In this document: positions 1 to 7,358 of the stretch, one piece after another | Position numbering within the stretch: the stretch's first letter is position 1 | How the letters are laid out: every line of letters begins with the position of its first letter | Assembly: GCA_004554485.1 (NCBI GenBank) | Contig: SFLS01000008.1 | Location: 1-40,235 of the forward strand | Direction: 5' to 3' | From: Oscillospiraceae bacterium | GTDB taxonomy: Bacteria; Bacillota; Clostridia; Oscillospirales; Ruminococcaceae | DNA length: 40,235 nucleotides | The notes under the pieces: generated by a model | Seen by the model: the letters and a program-made list of their open reading frames with translations, nothing else | Database searches by the model: none | What the model was told of the DNA's origin: nothing | Program-made: the position numbers and the translations under genes

Positions 1-147
1 GGTGCGGATGCCGGCCTCCTTGAGACGCTTGGTGCGCTCAAATCCGATGGCACCGCCGCAAAGGGTGGCCACCAGAACGCGGATGAGAAAGGCGAGCTGA
101 TAGCTGAAGGGCAGCGCTTCGTTCATCTTGGTAAACATTTCCGCCAT
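1..147 (-). CDS. MgtC/SapB family membrane protein, N-terminal part (runs off the left edge)
   Basis: Only the first 49 codons lie in the window. The protein opens with a short polar segment and then a hydrophobic helix, followed by GAIGFER and, a little later, GIRT. This is the usual N-terminal pattern of the MgtC/SapB family (first membrane helix, then the conserved G-x-x-x-G-x-E-R loop). Family members are small inner-membrane proteins linked to magnesium limitation and ATP-synthase regulation; the substrate or partner here cannot be told. The ATG at 147 was chosen because AGGAGG lies at 155-160, seven bases upstream. A plausible promoter is visible upstream on the same strand. Confidence 0.75.
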   Translation of the reverse strand, partial: MAEMFTKMNEALPFSYQLAFLIRVLVATLCGGAIGFERTKRLKEAGIRT

Positions 148-186
148 ATGGGGACCTCCTTTGCGGGACAGTATCTTATATGAAGC

Positions 187-216
187 ATTATATAATGAAA
201 TACAGGAAAAATGCAA
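187..216 (-). promoter_or_regulatory. Probable promoter of the MgtC-family gene
   Basis: On the minus strand TTGCAT (216-211) and TATAAT (192-187) are separated by 18 bases, about 40 bases upstream of the start codon. This fits a housekeeping sigma promoter. The 110 bases between it and the end of nadE are GC-rich and purine-rich; no clear terminator is seen there. Confidence 0.5.
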
Positions 217-327
217 GCAAGGGGAGGAGCAGAGAAAGAGGGGCGGCGGCCGCAAAACGGGCGAGGGGCGACCGCAGGGGAGCCCCAAGGGGGAGCGGAG
301 CGGGCGCCGCCCTGGCGGCAGCGGCCC

Positions 328-2241
328 TTATTGCAGGGCATCCAGCTGCTGCAGCCACAAGGTGGCGCAGGCATCGCTGGGCATCCGCCAGTCCCCGCGG
401 GGGGAAAGGGTCACCGAACCGACCTTGGGACCGTCTGGCAGACAGCTGCGCTTGAACTGCTGCTGGAAAAACCGGCGGAAGAAGGTACGCAGCCACCGCA
501 GGATCTCGGCGCGGTCATACCGGCCGGCAAAGGCAAGCTCCGCCAGATACAGGATCTTTTGAGGCGGGCAGCCGTAGCGGATGAAGTGGTAGAGGAAGAA
601 ATCGTGCAGCTCGTAGGGGCCGACGAGGTCTTCGGTCTTTTGCCCGATGCTGCCGTCCGCCGACGGCAGCAGCTCGGGGCTGACGGGGGTATCCAGAATA
701 TCGGACAGCACGGCGGCCAGCGCCTCATCCCCGCAGGTATCGGCGGCATGGCGCACCAGGTACCGCACCAACGTTTTGGGGATGGAGCCGTTGACCCCGT
801 ACATCGACATATGGTCGCCGTTGTAGGTGGCCCAGCCCAGCGCCAGCTCCGAAAGGTCGCCGGTGCCGACGACGATGCCGTTTTGCTGGTTGGCGATATC
901 CATCAGCACCTGGGTGCGCTCCCGCGCCTGGGCGTTTTCGTAGGTGGTGTCGGTGACCGCCTCGTTGTGGCCGATATCCCGGAAGTGCTGCCGGACCGAT
1001 TCCGCGATGGGAACGGTGCGCAGCGTTACGCCCAGCCGTTCGCAGAGGATCTCGGCGTTGCCGCGGGTGCGGTCGGTGGTGCCGAAGCCCGGCATGGTAA
1101 CGGCGACGGTATCGGTGCGGGGACGGCCCAGAAGATCCATGGCCCGGACCGTGACCAGCAGCGCCAGGGTGGAATCCAGGCCGCCGGAAATGCCCAGAAC
1201 GGCGGTGCGGCAGCCGATATGGGCCAGCCGCCGGCGCAGGCCCTCCGCCTGCATGGCGAGAATGGCCTCGCAGCGTTCGCTGCGTTCGGTGGAATCGGCA
1301 GGGACAAAGGGGTGCGGATCGATAAAGCGGGTGAGGGGGGTCTGCGTGACCGGCAGGGAGAAGGGGATCACGGTATAGCCGGCCGTATCGGCGGCGGGCC
1401 AGGTGTTGGTGCGGCGGCGCTCGGCCGCCAGACGGCAGACATCCAGCTCGGTAACGGCCATATCATTGGTGAACAGTCCGGTCTGCGCCAGCAGTTTGCC
1501 GTTTTCGGCGATCAGATTGTGGCCGGCAAAGACCATATCGGTAGTGGATTCGCCGCAGCCGGCATCGGCGTAGAGGTAGCCGGCCATCAGCCGGGCACTT
1601 TGTCCGACGACGAGGGAGCGGCGGTATTCCGCCTTGCCGATGGTCTCATCGCTGGCCGAGCAGTTGACCAGCACCGTGGCGCCGGCGACGGCGTGACGGG
1701 TGCTGGGCGGGGCGGCGACCCAAAGATCCTCGCAGATCTCGACAGCCAGCCGGTAATCCGGCACCTCCCGGCAGCAGAACAGCAGGTCGGCGCCGAAGGG
1801 CACCTGCTGCCCCAGCAGCGGAATCACGCCGACAGCGGCAGGCGCGGGGGTGAACCAGCGGCCCTCGTAGAATTCGCCGTAATTGGGCAGGTTGGTTTTG
1901 GGGACGACGCCGAGGAGCTGCCCGCCCATGACGACGGCGGCGCAGTTGTACAGCTTGCCGCCCGCGTTCAGCGGAAGCCCCACCACGGTGGTGAGGGAAA
2001 GCGCCCGGCTGGCCTCCAGCACCGTCTGCAGGGCGGTCAGGGCGCCCTGCTGCAGGGTGGGCTGCAGCAGCAGATCCCCGCAGGTATAACCGCAGAGCCC
2101 CAGCTCCGGCAGCACCAGCAGATGGACGCCGGCGGCTTCGGCCTGCCGCATGGCGGCGACGGTCTGGGCGGCGTTGTAGGGACAGTCAGCGACCCGCAAA
2201 GCGGGGCTGGCGGCGGCGACTTTGATAAATCCGTATTTCAT
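328..2241 (-). CDS. nadE: Glutamine-dependent NAD+ synthetase
   Basis: This 637-residue protein catalyses the last step of NAD synthesis, amidating nicotinate adenine dinucleotide with ATP and ammonia taken from glutamine. Residues 1-270 form a nitrilase-like glutaminase domain with the expected Glu46 (LPELGLCGY), Lys115 (KTNLPNYGEFYE) and Cys170 (VEICEDLW). The C-terminal half is the NAD synthase domain, with the ATP PP-loop SGGLDS at 352-357. The length matches two-domain bacterial NadE. The start is ATG 2241, as the N-terminus MKYGFIKVAAASP is typical, but a strong AAAGGAGG lies 28 bases upstream with a hairpin between (see findings). An upstream TGCTATAAT suggests a leader of about 165 bases that would include cloverleaf copy 1. 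Confidence 0.96.
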   Translation of the reverse strand: MKYGFIKVAAASPALRVADCPYNAAQTVAAMRQAEAAGVHLLVLPELGLCGYTCGDLLLQPTLQQGALTALQTVLEASRALSLTTVVGLPLNAGGKLYNCAAVVMGGQLLGVVPKTNLPNYGEFYEGRWFTPAPAAVGVIPLLGQQVPFGADLLFCCREVPDYRLAVEICEDLWVAAPPSTRHAVAGATVLVNCSASDETIGKAEYRRSLVVGQSARLMAGYLYADAGCGESTTDMVFAGHNLIAENGKLLAQTGLFTNDMAVTELDVCRLAAERRRTNTWPAADTAGYTVIPFSLPVTQTPLTRFIDPHPFVPADSTERSERCEAILAMQAEGLRRRLAHIGCRTAVLGISGGLDSTLALLVTVRAMDLLGRPRTDTVAVTMPGFGTTDRTRGNAEILCERLGVTLRTVPIAESVRQHFRDIGHNEAVTDTTYENAQARERTQVLMDIANQQNGIVVGTGDLSELALGWATYNGDHMSMYGVNGSIPKTLVRYLVRHAADTCGDEALAAVLSDILDTPVSPELLPSADGSIGQKTEDLVGPYELHDFFLYHFIRYGCPPQKILYLAELAFAGRYDRAEILRWLRTFFRRFFQQQFKRSCLPDGPKVGSVTLSPRGDWRMPSDACATLWLQQLDALQ

Positions 2242-2302
2242 GGCGTGTATTCCGGCAGCGGGGCTGCCGCCTCCTTTGCGACGGTAGTGGGGCGCCGGGG
2301 AA

Positions 2303-2387
2303 GGCCCGCAGGGCGCTCCGGCGCAGCCGGAGCCCGCGCGCGGAGCGCGCGGCAGCCGATGCTTGGCATCGGCTGGCCCTGCGGGCC
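2303..2387 (+). repeat. Cloverleaf repeat, copy 1
   Basis: Basal stem GGCCCGCAGGGC (2303-2314) pairs perfectly with GCCCTGCGGGCC (2376-2387). Inside, three perfect hairpins follow one another with no unpaired base: 2315-2333 (8 bp, loop GCA), 2334-2352 (8 bp, loop GGA) and 2353-2375 (10 bp, loop TTG). The element lies between the divergent nadE and TSUP genes, upstream of both, so it cannot be an ordinary terminator of either. It would fall in the 5' leader of nadE if the TGCTATAAT at 2422-2414 (minus) is its promoter. Function unknown. Confidence 0.9.
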
Positions 2388-2413
2388 GAGGACCGGCGGC
2401 TTTTGCTGACTCT

Positions 2414-2442
2414 ATTATAGCATTTTCAGGCAGGATGTAAAG
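2414..2442 (-). promoter_or_regulatory. Possible nadE promoter (extended -10)
   Basis: On the minus strand TATAAT (2419-2414) is preceded by TGC, an extended -10. The -35 position 17 bases upstream is weak (CTTTAC, 2442-2437). If used, transcription starts near 2407 and the leader includes the whole cloverleaf. Confidence 0.45.
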
Positions 2443-2451
2443 GGCGCTCCC

Positions 2452-2480
2452 TTGACTTTTGCCCCACGGGGGAGTATAAC
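2452..2480 (+). promoter_or_regulatory. Promoter of the TSUP transporter gene
   Basis: TTGACT (2452-2457) and TATAAC (2475-2480) are exactly 17 bases apart, with the SD sequence and ATG following at about 2501 and 2518. The TTG of the -35 box opens a longer reading frame, but it lies upstream of the transcription start and cannot be the translation start. Confidence 0.75.
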
Positions 2481-2517
2481 TTTAATATTGCAATCCAAAG
2501 AGGAAGGAACCGTCCCC

Positions 2518-3282
2518 ATGCCTGAGCTTACGACCCTGCTGATCATCTGCCCGCTGGTTTTTCTGGCGGGCTTGGTAGACGCGATTGCCGGAGGAGGGGG
2601 ACTGATCTCGCTGCCGGCCTACCTGCTGGCGGGACTGCCGCCCCATCAGGCAATCGCGACCAACAAGATGAGTTCCACCCTAGGTACAAGCGCTTCCACG
2701 GCACGATACCTGAAAAACGGCTACGTGGACTGGCAGGCGGCGCTGCCCTGTATGGCGATGGCGATCCTGGGCGCCAACGGCGGCGCGCGGCTGATCCTGC
2801 TGATCCCGCAGCAGTATATTCAGTATCTGCTGCTGGTTTCGCTGCCGGTGGTGGCTGTGGTGGTGCTGCACCGAAAGCCGGCCGGCACAGGCGCGCCGCA
2901 AACGGGGATGCCGAGAAGCCGGCAGCTGGTGCTGGCGGCGCTGCTTTCGCTTGCCCTTGGGGTGTACGACGGGCTGTACGGCCCGGGAACGGGAACATTT
3001 TTGCTGCTGATGTACACCGGGCTGTGCAAAATGAGCCTGGAGCGTGCCAGCGGCACCGTGAAGCTGGTCAATCTTTCCTCCAACGCCGCCAGCCTGCTCC
3101 TGTTTTTGCAGAAGGGACAGGTGCTGGTGACGCTGGGGCTGATCTCCGGCGGGTTCTGCCTGCTGGGACACTTTATCGGCTCGGGGATGATGATGAAGAA
3201 CGGCAGCCGCATCGTGCGGCCGGTCATTATTACGGTACTGATCCTGCTGTTCATTAAAGTGATCAGCGATATGGCGGGCTGA
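2518..3282 (+). CDS. TSUP (TauE/SafE) family sulfite/sulfonate-type permease
   Basis: This 254-residue, very hydrophobic protein has about eight predicted membrane helices. It opens with the family pattern ending in LVDAIAGGGGLISLPAYLLAG, which contains the conserved D-A-x-A-G-G-G-G, followed by ATNKMSSTLGTSAS; a second copy of the pattern includes YDGLYGPGTGTFLL. These paired motifs define the TauE/SafE (formerly DUF81/UPF0721) family, which moves sulfur-containing organic anions or sulfite across the cell membrane. The substrate cannot be deduced. The start at 2518 has AGGAAGGA nine bases upstream and a good promoter at 2452-2480. The next gene follows 20 bases later, so the two are probably co-transcribed. 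Confidence 0.9.
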   Translation: MPELTTLLIICPLVFLAGLVDAIAGGGGLISLPAYLLAGLPPHQAIATNKMSSTLGTSASTARYLKNGYVDWQAALPCMAMAILGANGGARLILLIPQQYIQYLLLVSLPVVAVVVLHRKPAGTGAPQTGMPRSRQLVLAALLSLALGVYDGLYGPGTGTFLLLMYTGLCKMSLERASGTVKLVNLSSNAASLLLFLQKGQVLVTLGLISGGFCLLGHFIGSGMMMKNGSRIVRPVIITVLILLFIKVISDMAG

Positions 3283-3302
3283 CCGCCGGAAAGGAACCCA
3301 AG

Positions 3303-3881
3303 ATGAGTAAGATCCAATGGAAAGGCTCGGCGCTGCTGGCGCCCGTACCGGCCGCGCTGGTCAGCTGCGGCACGGTGGAGCAGCCCAACGCGCTGGCCAT
3401 CGCCTGGACCGGCATTATCTGCAGCAACCCGCCCATGACCTATATTTCGGTGCGGCCGGAGCGGTATTCCCATGATATTATCAAGAAGAGCGGAGAATTT
3501 GTGATCAACCTGACCGCCGGCCCCATGACCCGCGCGACCGATTTCTGCGGGGTCCGGTCCGGACGGGAGGTGGACAAGCTGGCGGCGGCCGGGCTGACCG
3601 TGGAGCCGGCCGGCGCGGTTTCGGCCCCGCTGATCGCCGAAAGCCCGCTTTCGCTGGAATGCCGGGTGACGCAGATCCTGCCGCTGGGCAGCCACGATAT
3701 GTTCCTGGCGGAGATTGTGGCGGTGGATGTGGAGGAAATGCTGCTGGACAAAGACGGGAAGCTGCATCTGGAGCAGGCGGGGCTGGTGGCCTATTCCCAC
3801 GGGGAATATTTTGCCCTGGGCAAAAAGGTCGGCTCCTTTGGCTTTTCGGTGCGGAAGAAACGCCCCAAGAAGAGAAAGTAA
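3303..3881 (+). CDS. Flavin reductase-like (flavoredoxin family) protein
   Basis: The protein has 192 residues and the split-barrel FMN-binding fold of the flavin reductase/flavoredoxin family. Recognisable parts are the opening PVPAALVSCGT, the core PNALAIAWTGIICSNPPMTYISVRP, and the segment GEFVINL...ATDFCGVRSGREVDKL. Members reduce flavins with NAD(P)H or act as FMN electron carriers in anaerobes. The lysine/arginine-rich tail (KKRPKKRK) is unusual. It follows the TSUP transporter by 20 bases. A start at ATG 3303 with GGAAAGGAA upstream is well placed. The physiological partner is unknown. Confidence 0.88.
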   Translation: MSKIQWKGSALLAPVPAALVSCGTVEQPNALAIAWTGIICSNPPMTYISVRPERYSHDIIKKSGEFVINLTAGPMTRATDFCGVRSGREVDKLAAAGLTVEPAGAVSAPLIAESPLSLECRVTQILPLGSHDMFLAEIVAVDVEEMLLDKDGKLHLEQAGLVAYSHGEYFALGKKVGSFGFSVRKKRPKKRK

Positions 3882-3894
3882 AGGAGCCCACGAG

Positions 3895-4353
3895 ATGGCG
3901 TTCGTGAGGATCCTGCTGATGAACCTGTTGTTCCGCGGGCCGCTCCGGGTCTTTTTCGGGGTGCCGGCCGGGGCGGTGTTCGGCTTTTTGTTCTGCGCGG
4001 CGGGGGGCATTGTGCCGGCGGCGCTGATGGCGCCGGGTGCCGGGGCGCTTTGGCTGTGGCGGCGGGAAGATCCGAACAGGAATGACAGGAAAAAGGAAGG
4101 GGCGGCAGAAATGCCGCTCCTTTTGCGGTACGGGGGAACTTTCCGGTGGGGAGAGACGGCCCGCAGGGCCGGCCGCCCCCCTCCCCCGGGGAGGGGGGCG
4201 GCCGCGGCGGTCGAAGACCGCCGGTTTCGGCTGGGCCGAAACGCCCTGCGGGCCGAACCGGCGCCCTGCACGGACTGTCAAAAGCGGCTTTTCCCCTTCT
4301 GCACCGGCTTTGGCCGAAAAAGTGCTTTGATTTGGCAGGAGAATATGATATAA
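3895..4353 (+). CDS. Doubtful small membrane protein ORF
   Basis: An ATG at 3895 has AAGGAG about eight bases upstream and begins a frame whose first 60 residues are strongly hydrophobic (two likely membrane helices, MAFVRILLMNLLF... and AVFGFLFCAAGGIVPAALM), ending in WLWRRE. After that the frame runs on through an apparent intrinsic terminator (4097-4124) and the whole of cloverleaf copy 2, up to a stop beside the metG promoter. The hydrophobic head may be a real short protein. The tail has no protein-like character and probably reflects a lost stop codon or a frameshift. I recognise no family. Confidence 0.3.
   Translation: MAFVRILLMNLLFRGPLRVFFGVPAGAVFGFLFCAAGGIVPAALMAPGAGALWLWRREDPNRNDRKKEGAAEMPLLLRYGGTFRWGETARRAGRPPPPGRGAAAAVEDRRFRLGRNALRAEPAPCTDCQKRLFPFCTGFGRKSALIWQENMI
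4097..4124 (+). terminator. Intrinsic terminator after the TSUP/flavin reductase operon
   Basis: GGGGCGGCA (4099-4107) pairs with TGCCGCTCC (4112-4120), with one G-T wobble and a GAAA loop, followed by TTTT. It lies inside the doubtful small ORF. Confidence 0.65.
4157..4255 (+). repeat. Cloverleaf repeat, copy 2
   Basis: The basal stem GGCCCGCAGGGC (4158-4169) with GCCCTGCGGGCC (4243-4254) is identical to copy 1, with one extra pair outside (C4157-G4255). The three arms are unlike copy 1 in sequence: 4170-4204 (17 bp, almost no loop), 4205-4223 (8 bp, loop GAA) and 4224-4242 (8 bp, loop TGG). All are perfect and contiguous. It lies between a terminator and the metG promoter. Confidence 0.9.
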
Positions 4354-4354
4354 T
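4327..4354 (+). promoter_or_regulatory. metG promoter
   Basis: TTGATT (4327-4332) and TATAAT (4349-4354) are 16 bases apart, with TGA in front of the -10 (extended -10). The start codon is 46 bases downstream; no T-box or other leader fits in that space. Confidence 0.75.
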
Positions 4355-4400
4355 ATACCGATAATGAAGAATTGCGCTCATTTGCGCGGGAGGTTAAACG

Positions 4401-6341
4401 ATGGAGCGAAAAAAGTTTTATATTACCACCCCGATCTACTACCCTTCGGATAAGCTGCACATCGGGCACAGCTACTGCACGGTGGCCACCGACTGCATGG
4501 CCCGCTATAAGCGGCTGACCGGCTGCGACGTCATGTTCCTGACCGGCGCGGATGAGCACGGCCAGAAGATCGAGGAAAGAGCCAAGGCTGCCGGGATAAC
4601 GCCGCAGCAGTTTGTGGATAATATCGTGGAGGGCGAGGGCGGCTTTAAGTCGCTGTGGAAGCTGATGAACATCAGCTATGACCGGTTTATCCGCACCACC
4701 GACGATTACCATGTAGAGGCGGTCCAGAAGATCTTCCGGGAGCTGTACGACCGGGGAGATATTTACAAGGGAACTTACAAGGGGAAGTACTGCACCCCCT
4801 GTGAGAGCTTTTGGACCGAGAGCCAGCTGAAGGACGGCTGCTGCCCCGACTGCGGCCGGCCCGTGGTCGACGCGGAGGAGGAAGCCTACTTTTTCCGGCT
4901 TTCCAAGTATGCCGACCGGCTGCTGAAGCTGTATGACGAGCATCCCGAATTTTTAACCCCCGCTTCCCGCGTCAATGAGATGAAAGCCTTTATCAACCAG
5001 GGCCTGCAGGATCTGTGCGTTTCCCGCACCAGCTTTACCTGGGGCATCCCGGTGGATTTCGATAAGAAGCACGTGGTTTATGTCTGGGTGGACGCCCTGT
5101 TTAACTATATGACCGCGCTGGGCTATAAAAATGATAAATACCACGACCTGGAGAAGTACTGGCCGGCGGACGTACACTTTGTCGGCAAGGAGATCGTGCG
5201 ATTCCACGCCATCATCTGGCCGGCCATGCTGATGGCGATGGATCTGCCGCTGCCCCGGCGGGTATACGGCCACGGGTGGCTGCTGCTGGAAGGCGGCAAG
5301 ATGAGCAAATCCAAGGGCAACGTGGTGGACCCGGTGGTACTGTGTCGACGCTATGGGGTGGACGCCATCCGCTTTTTCCTGATGCGCAGTTTCCCCTTTG
5401 GCTCCGACGGCGTGTTCACCAACGAGCTGCTGATCAGCACCATCAACACCGACCTGGCCAACGACCTGGGGAATCTGGTCAGCCGCACCGTCGCCATGGT
5501 GGAAAAATACTTTGGCGGCACGCTGCCGGCGGAGCGTCAGCCCGAGGCGGCCGATGAGGAACTGATCGCCATCGGGAACGCGCTACGCGCGAACTATGAA
5601 AAGCAGATGGAGGCCTTTGCCTTCCAGAACGGGCTGGCGGAGATCTTCCAGCTGGTCTCCCGCGCCAATAAATATATTGACGAGAACGCCCCCTGGGTGC
5701 TGGCCAAAGAGGAGAGTAAGCGCATCCGCCTGGCGACCGTTATGTACAATCTGCTGGAGTGCATCCGGCTGGCGGGGATCCTGCTGAAGCCCTATATGCC
5801 GGAATCGGCCGAGAAGATCCTGGACCAGGTGGGCGCCAAAGAAGACGAGCGGAGCTGGGATTCCGCCGCCCGCTTCGGCGGACTGCGGGCCGAGGTCACG
5901 GTGCAGAAGGGACCGGTGCTGTTCCCCCGCATTGATATGGAAAAGGAGCTGGCGGAGCTGGAGGCGATGAACCGCCGCTGCGACGAGCCTGTCGAGGAGG
6001 CGGCGCCTGCCAAGGCGCAGATCGCCTTCCCGGATTTTGAGAAGGTGGAGCTGACGGTGTGCAAGGTGCTGGCCTGCAAAAAGGTGGAAAAGAGCGACAA
6101 GCTGCTGTGCTTCACCCTGAACGACGGCACGGGGCATGACCGGCAGATCCTTTCCGGGATCGCCAAATACTACAAGCCGGAAGAACTGGTGGGCAAGACG
6201 GTGGTGGCCTGCACCAACCTGGCCCCCCGCAAGATGATGGGGCTGGAATCCAACGGGATGCTGATCTCCGCCGAAAAGGGCGAGGGGCTGCATCTGCTGA
6301 TGCTGGACGACGCCATCCCGGCCGGCGCCAAGCTGTGCTGA
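4401..6341 (+). CDS. metG: Methionyl-tRNA synthetase
   Basis: This 646-residue enzyme charges tRNA-Met with methionine. The class I signatures are present: HIGH at 20-23 and KMSKS at 300-304. A zinc-knuckle insert carries Cys131/Cys134 and Cys148/Cys151. The DALFNYMTALG segment of the methionine site and WAP-type region follow. The last 110 residues, from about FPDFEKVELTVCKVLACKKVEKSDKL, form the EMAP II-like tRNA-binding domain used for dimerisation. Length and order match the clostridial type with C-terminal domain. GGAGG precedes the ATG. The gene has its own promoter and terminator. Confidence 0.97.
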   Translation: MERKKFYITTPIYYPSDKLHIGHSYCTVATDCMARYKRLTGCDVMFLTGADEHGQKIEERAKAAGITPQQFVDNIVEGEGGFKSLWKLMNISYDRFIRTTDDYHVEAVQKIFRELYDRGDIYKGTYKGKYCTPCESFWTESQLKDGCCPDCGRPVVDAEEEAYFFRLSKYADRLLKLYDEHPEFLTPASRVNEMKAFINQGLQDLCVSRTSFTWGIPVDFDKKHVVYVWVDALFNYMTALGYKNDKYHDLEKYWPADVHFVGKEIVRFHAIIWPAMLMAMDLPLPRRVYGHGWLLLEGGKMSKSKGNVVDPVVLCRRYGVDAIRFFLMRSFPFGSDGVFTNELLISTINTDLANDLGNLVSRTVAMVEKYFGGTLPAERQPEAADEELIAIGNALRANYEKQMEAFAFQNGLAEIFQLVSRANKYIDENAPWVLAKEESKRIRLATVMYNLLECIRLAGILLKPYMPESAEKILDQVGAKEDERSWDSAARFGGLRAEVTVQKGPVLFPRIDMEKELAELEAMNRRCDEPVEEAAPAKAQIAFPDFEKVELTVCKVLACKKVEKSDKLLCFTLNDGTGHDRQILSGIAKYYKPEELVGKTVVACTNLAPRKMMGLESNGMLISAEKGEGLHLLMLDDAIPAGAKLC

Positions 6342-6353
6342 TGGAATAAAACC

Positions 6354-6392
6354 GGAGTTCGGCGGCAGCGCCGCTGCCGCCGAACCCCTTTT
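6354..6392 (+). terminator. metG terminator
   Basis: A perfect 13-bp stem (6357-6369 with 6373-6385) with loop GCC is followed by CCC and TTTT. The T-run lies directly before the SD of the next gene, so some read-through into the TatD-type gene is likely. Confidence 0.7.
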
Positions 6393-6408
6393 GCCCAAAG
6401 GAGACTGC

Positions 6409-7176
6409 ATGAACGGGATCTTTGATTCCCACGCGCACTACGATGACCAACGGTTCGAGGAGGACCGGGCGGAGCTGTTGTCCCGCATTCACCGGGAGGG
6501 CGTGGAATATATTATGACCATCGGGGCGGATCTGCAAAGCAGCCGCGCGGCCTGCAGCATCGCGGAGCAGTACGATTTTATCTACTTTGCTGCGGGCATC
6601 CACCCGGAGCAGGCGGCAGAAGCGCCGGAGGATTATCTGCAGGCGCTGCGCCGGCTGGCCGCCCATCCCAAGTGCCGGGCCATCGGGGAGATCGGCCTGG
6701 ACTATTACTGGGCGGAAAACCCGCCCAAAGAGCGGCAGCTTGCGTTGTTTGAAGAGCAGCTGCTGCTGGCAAGGGAGCTGGAGCTTCCTGTCATCATCCA
6801 CGACCGGGAGGCCCATGCCGATACCATGGCGCTGCTGCGGAAATACCGCCCGCGCGGGGTGCTGCACTGCTTTTCCGGCAGCGCGGAGATGGCCTGCGAG
6901 GCGGTGCGGCTGGGACTGTACCTGGGTTTTACCGGGGCTATCACCTTTAAGAACGCCCGCAAAGCCCCCGAGGCGGCCAAGGCGATCCCGGAGGACCGGC
7001 TGCTGATTGAAACGGACTGCCCCTACATGGCGCCGGAGCCCTATCGGGGCCGCCGCTGCGACAGCGGGATGCTGCCCCGGGTGGTGCAGCGCCTGGCGGA
7101 GCTTCGGGGGACGACGGCCCAGGAGATCGCCGCGGCGACCAACCGCAACGCACGGCGGCTGTTCGGGATTGAGTAA
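6409..7176 (+). CDS. tatD: TatD family metal-dependent DNase/hydrolase
   Basis: A 255-residue TIM-barrel metallohydrolase of the TatD family, known for 3'-5' DNase activity and for quality control in other bacteria. Diagnostic parts are the N-terminal DSHAHYDD metal ligands, GIHPEQA, AIGEIGLDYYW, IIHDREAH, LHCFSGS and the C-terminal LIETDCPYMAPEPYRG. The start at ATG 6409 was chosen over an upstream in-frame TTG because AAAGGAG lies between them. metG-tatD adjacency is common in Firmicutes and supports the call. It is followed by cloverleaf copy 4 and no clear terminator. Confidence 0.93.
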   Translation: MNGIFDSHAHYDDQRFEEDRAELLSRIHREGVEYIMTIGADLQSSRAACSIAEQYDFIYFAAGIHPEQAAEAPEDYLQALRRLAAHPKCRAIGEIGLDYYWAENPPKERQLALFEEQLLLARELELPVIIHDREAHADTMALLRKYRPRGVLHCFSGSAEMACEAVRLGLYLGFTGAITFKNARKAPEAAKAIPEDRLLIETDCPYMAPEPYRGRRCDSGMLPRVVQRLAELRGTTAQEIAAATNRNARRLFGIE

Positions 7177-7212
7177 AGCGGCCCGGCCGGCAGCGGCCGA
7201 GGGCTGTGCAGA

Positions 7213-7332
7213 GGCAGACGTGCCGCCGCCCCGCGGCGGCGCCCCCTGCGGGGGCGCCGTTCCCCCGCGCCGCCTGCGGCGGCGCGGGACCGGGCGTGAA
7301 ACGCCCGGGGCGGGGCGGCACGGCTGTCTGCC
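7213..7332 (+). repeat. Cloverleaf repeat, copy 4-type (rearranged, four arms)
   Basis: This element has the same style but a rearranged plan. The outer pairing is GGCAGA...TCTGCC plus CGTGCCGCC (7219-7227) with GGCGGCACG (7314-7322), with a four-base bulge. Inside are a perfect 10-bp hairpin 7237-7259 (loop TGC), an 11-bp hairpin 7264-7288 (loop TGC) and an 8-bp hairpin 7290-7308 (loop GAA). In an alternative fold a fourth hairpin forms at 7222-7240 (8 bp, loop CCC). The CGCAGGG basal motif is missing. It sits between tatD and the YihY gene, where no promoter is seen, so it is probably transcribed within an operon. Confidence 0.7.
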
Positions 7333-7358
7333 GCAATACCGGGGAGAGGAGAGAAACG

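Noticed and set aside
235..345. A possible seventh, decayed cloverleaf after nadE
   Set aside because: CCGCAGGGG and short hairpins such as CCCCAAGGGG and GCCGCCCTGGCGGC are present, but no basal stem closes and much is unpaired. The resemblance may be only GC-rich composition.
211..2409. A 732-codon plus-strand frame opposite nadE
   Set aside because: It mirrors nadE codons, is rich in Gly, Gln and His, shows no domain and continues through cloverleaf copy 1.
2820..4271. A 483-codon minus-strand frame opposite the TSUP and flavin reductase genes
   Set aside because: It is antisense to two clearly recognised proteins and runs through a terminator and the cloverleaf. No protein-like features.
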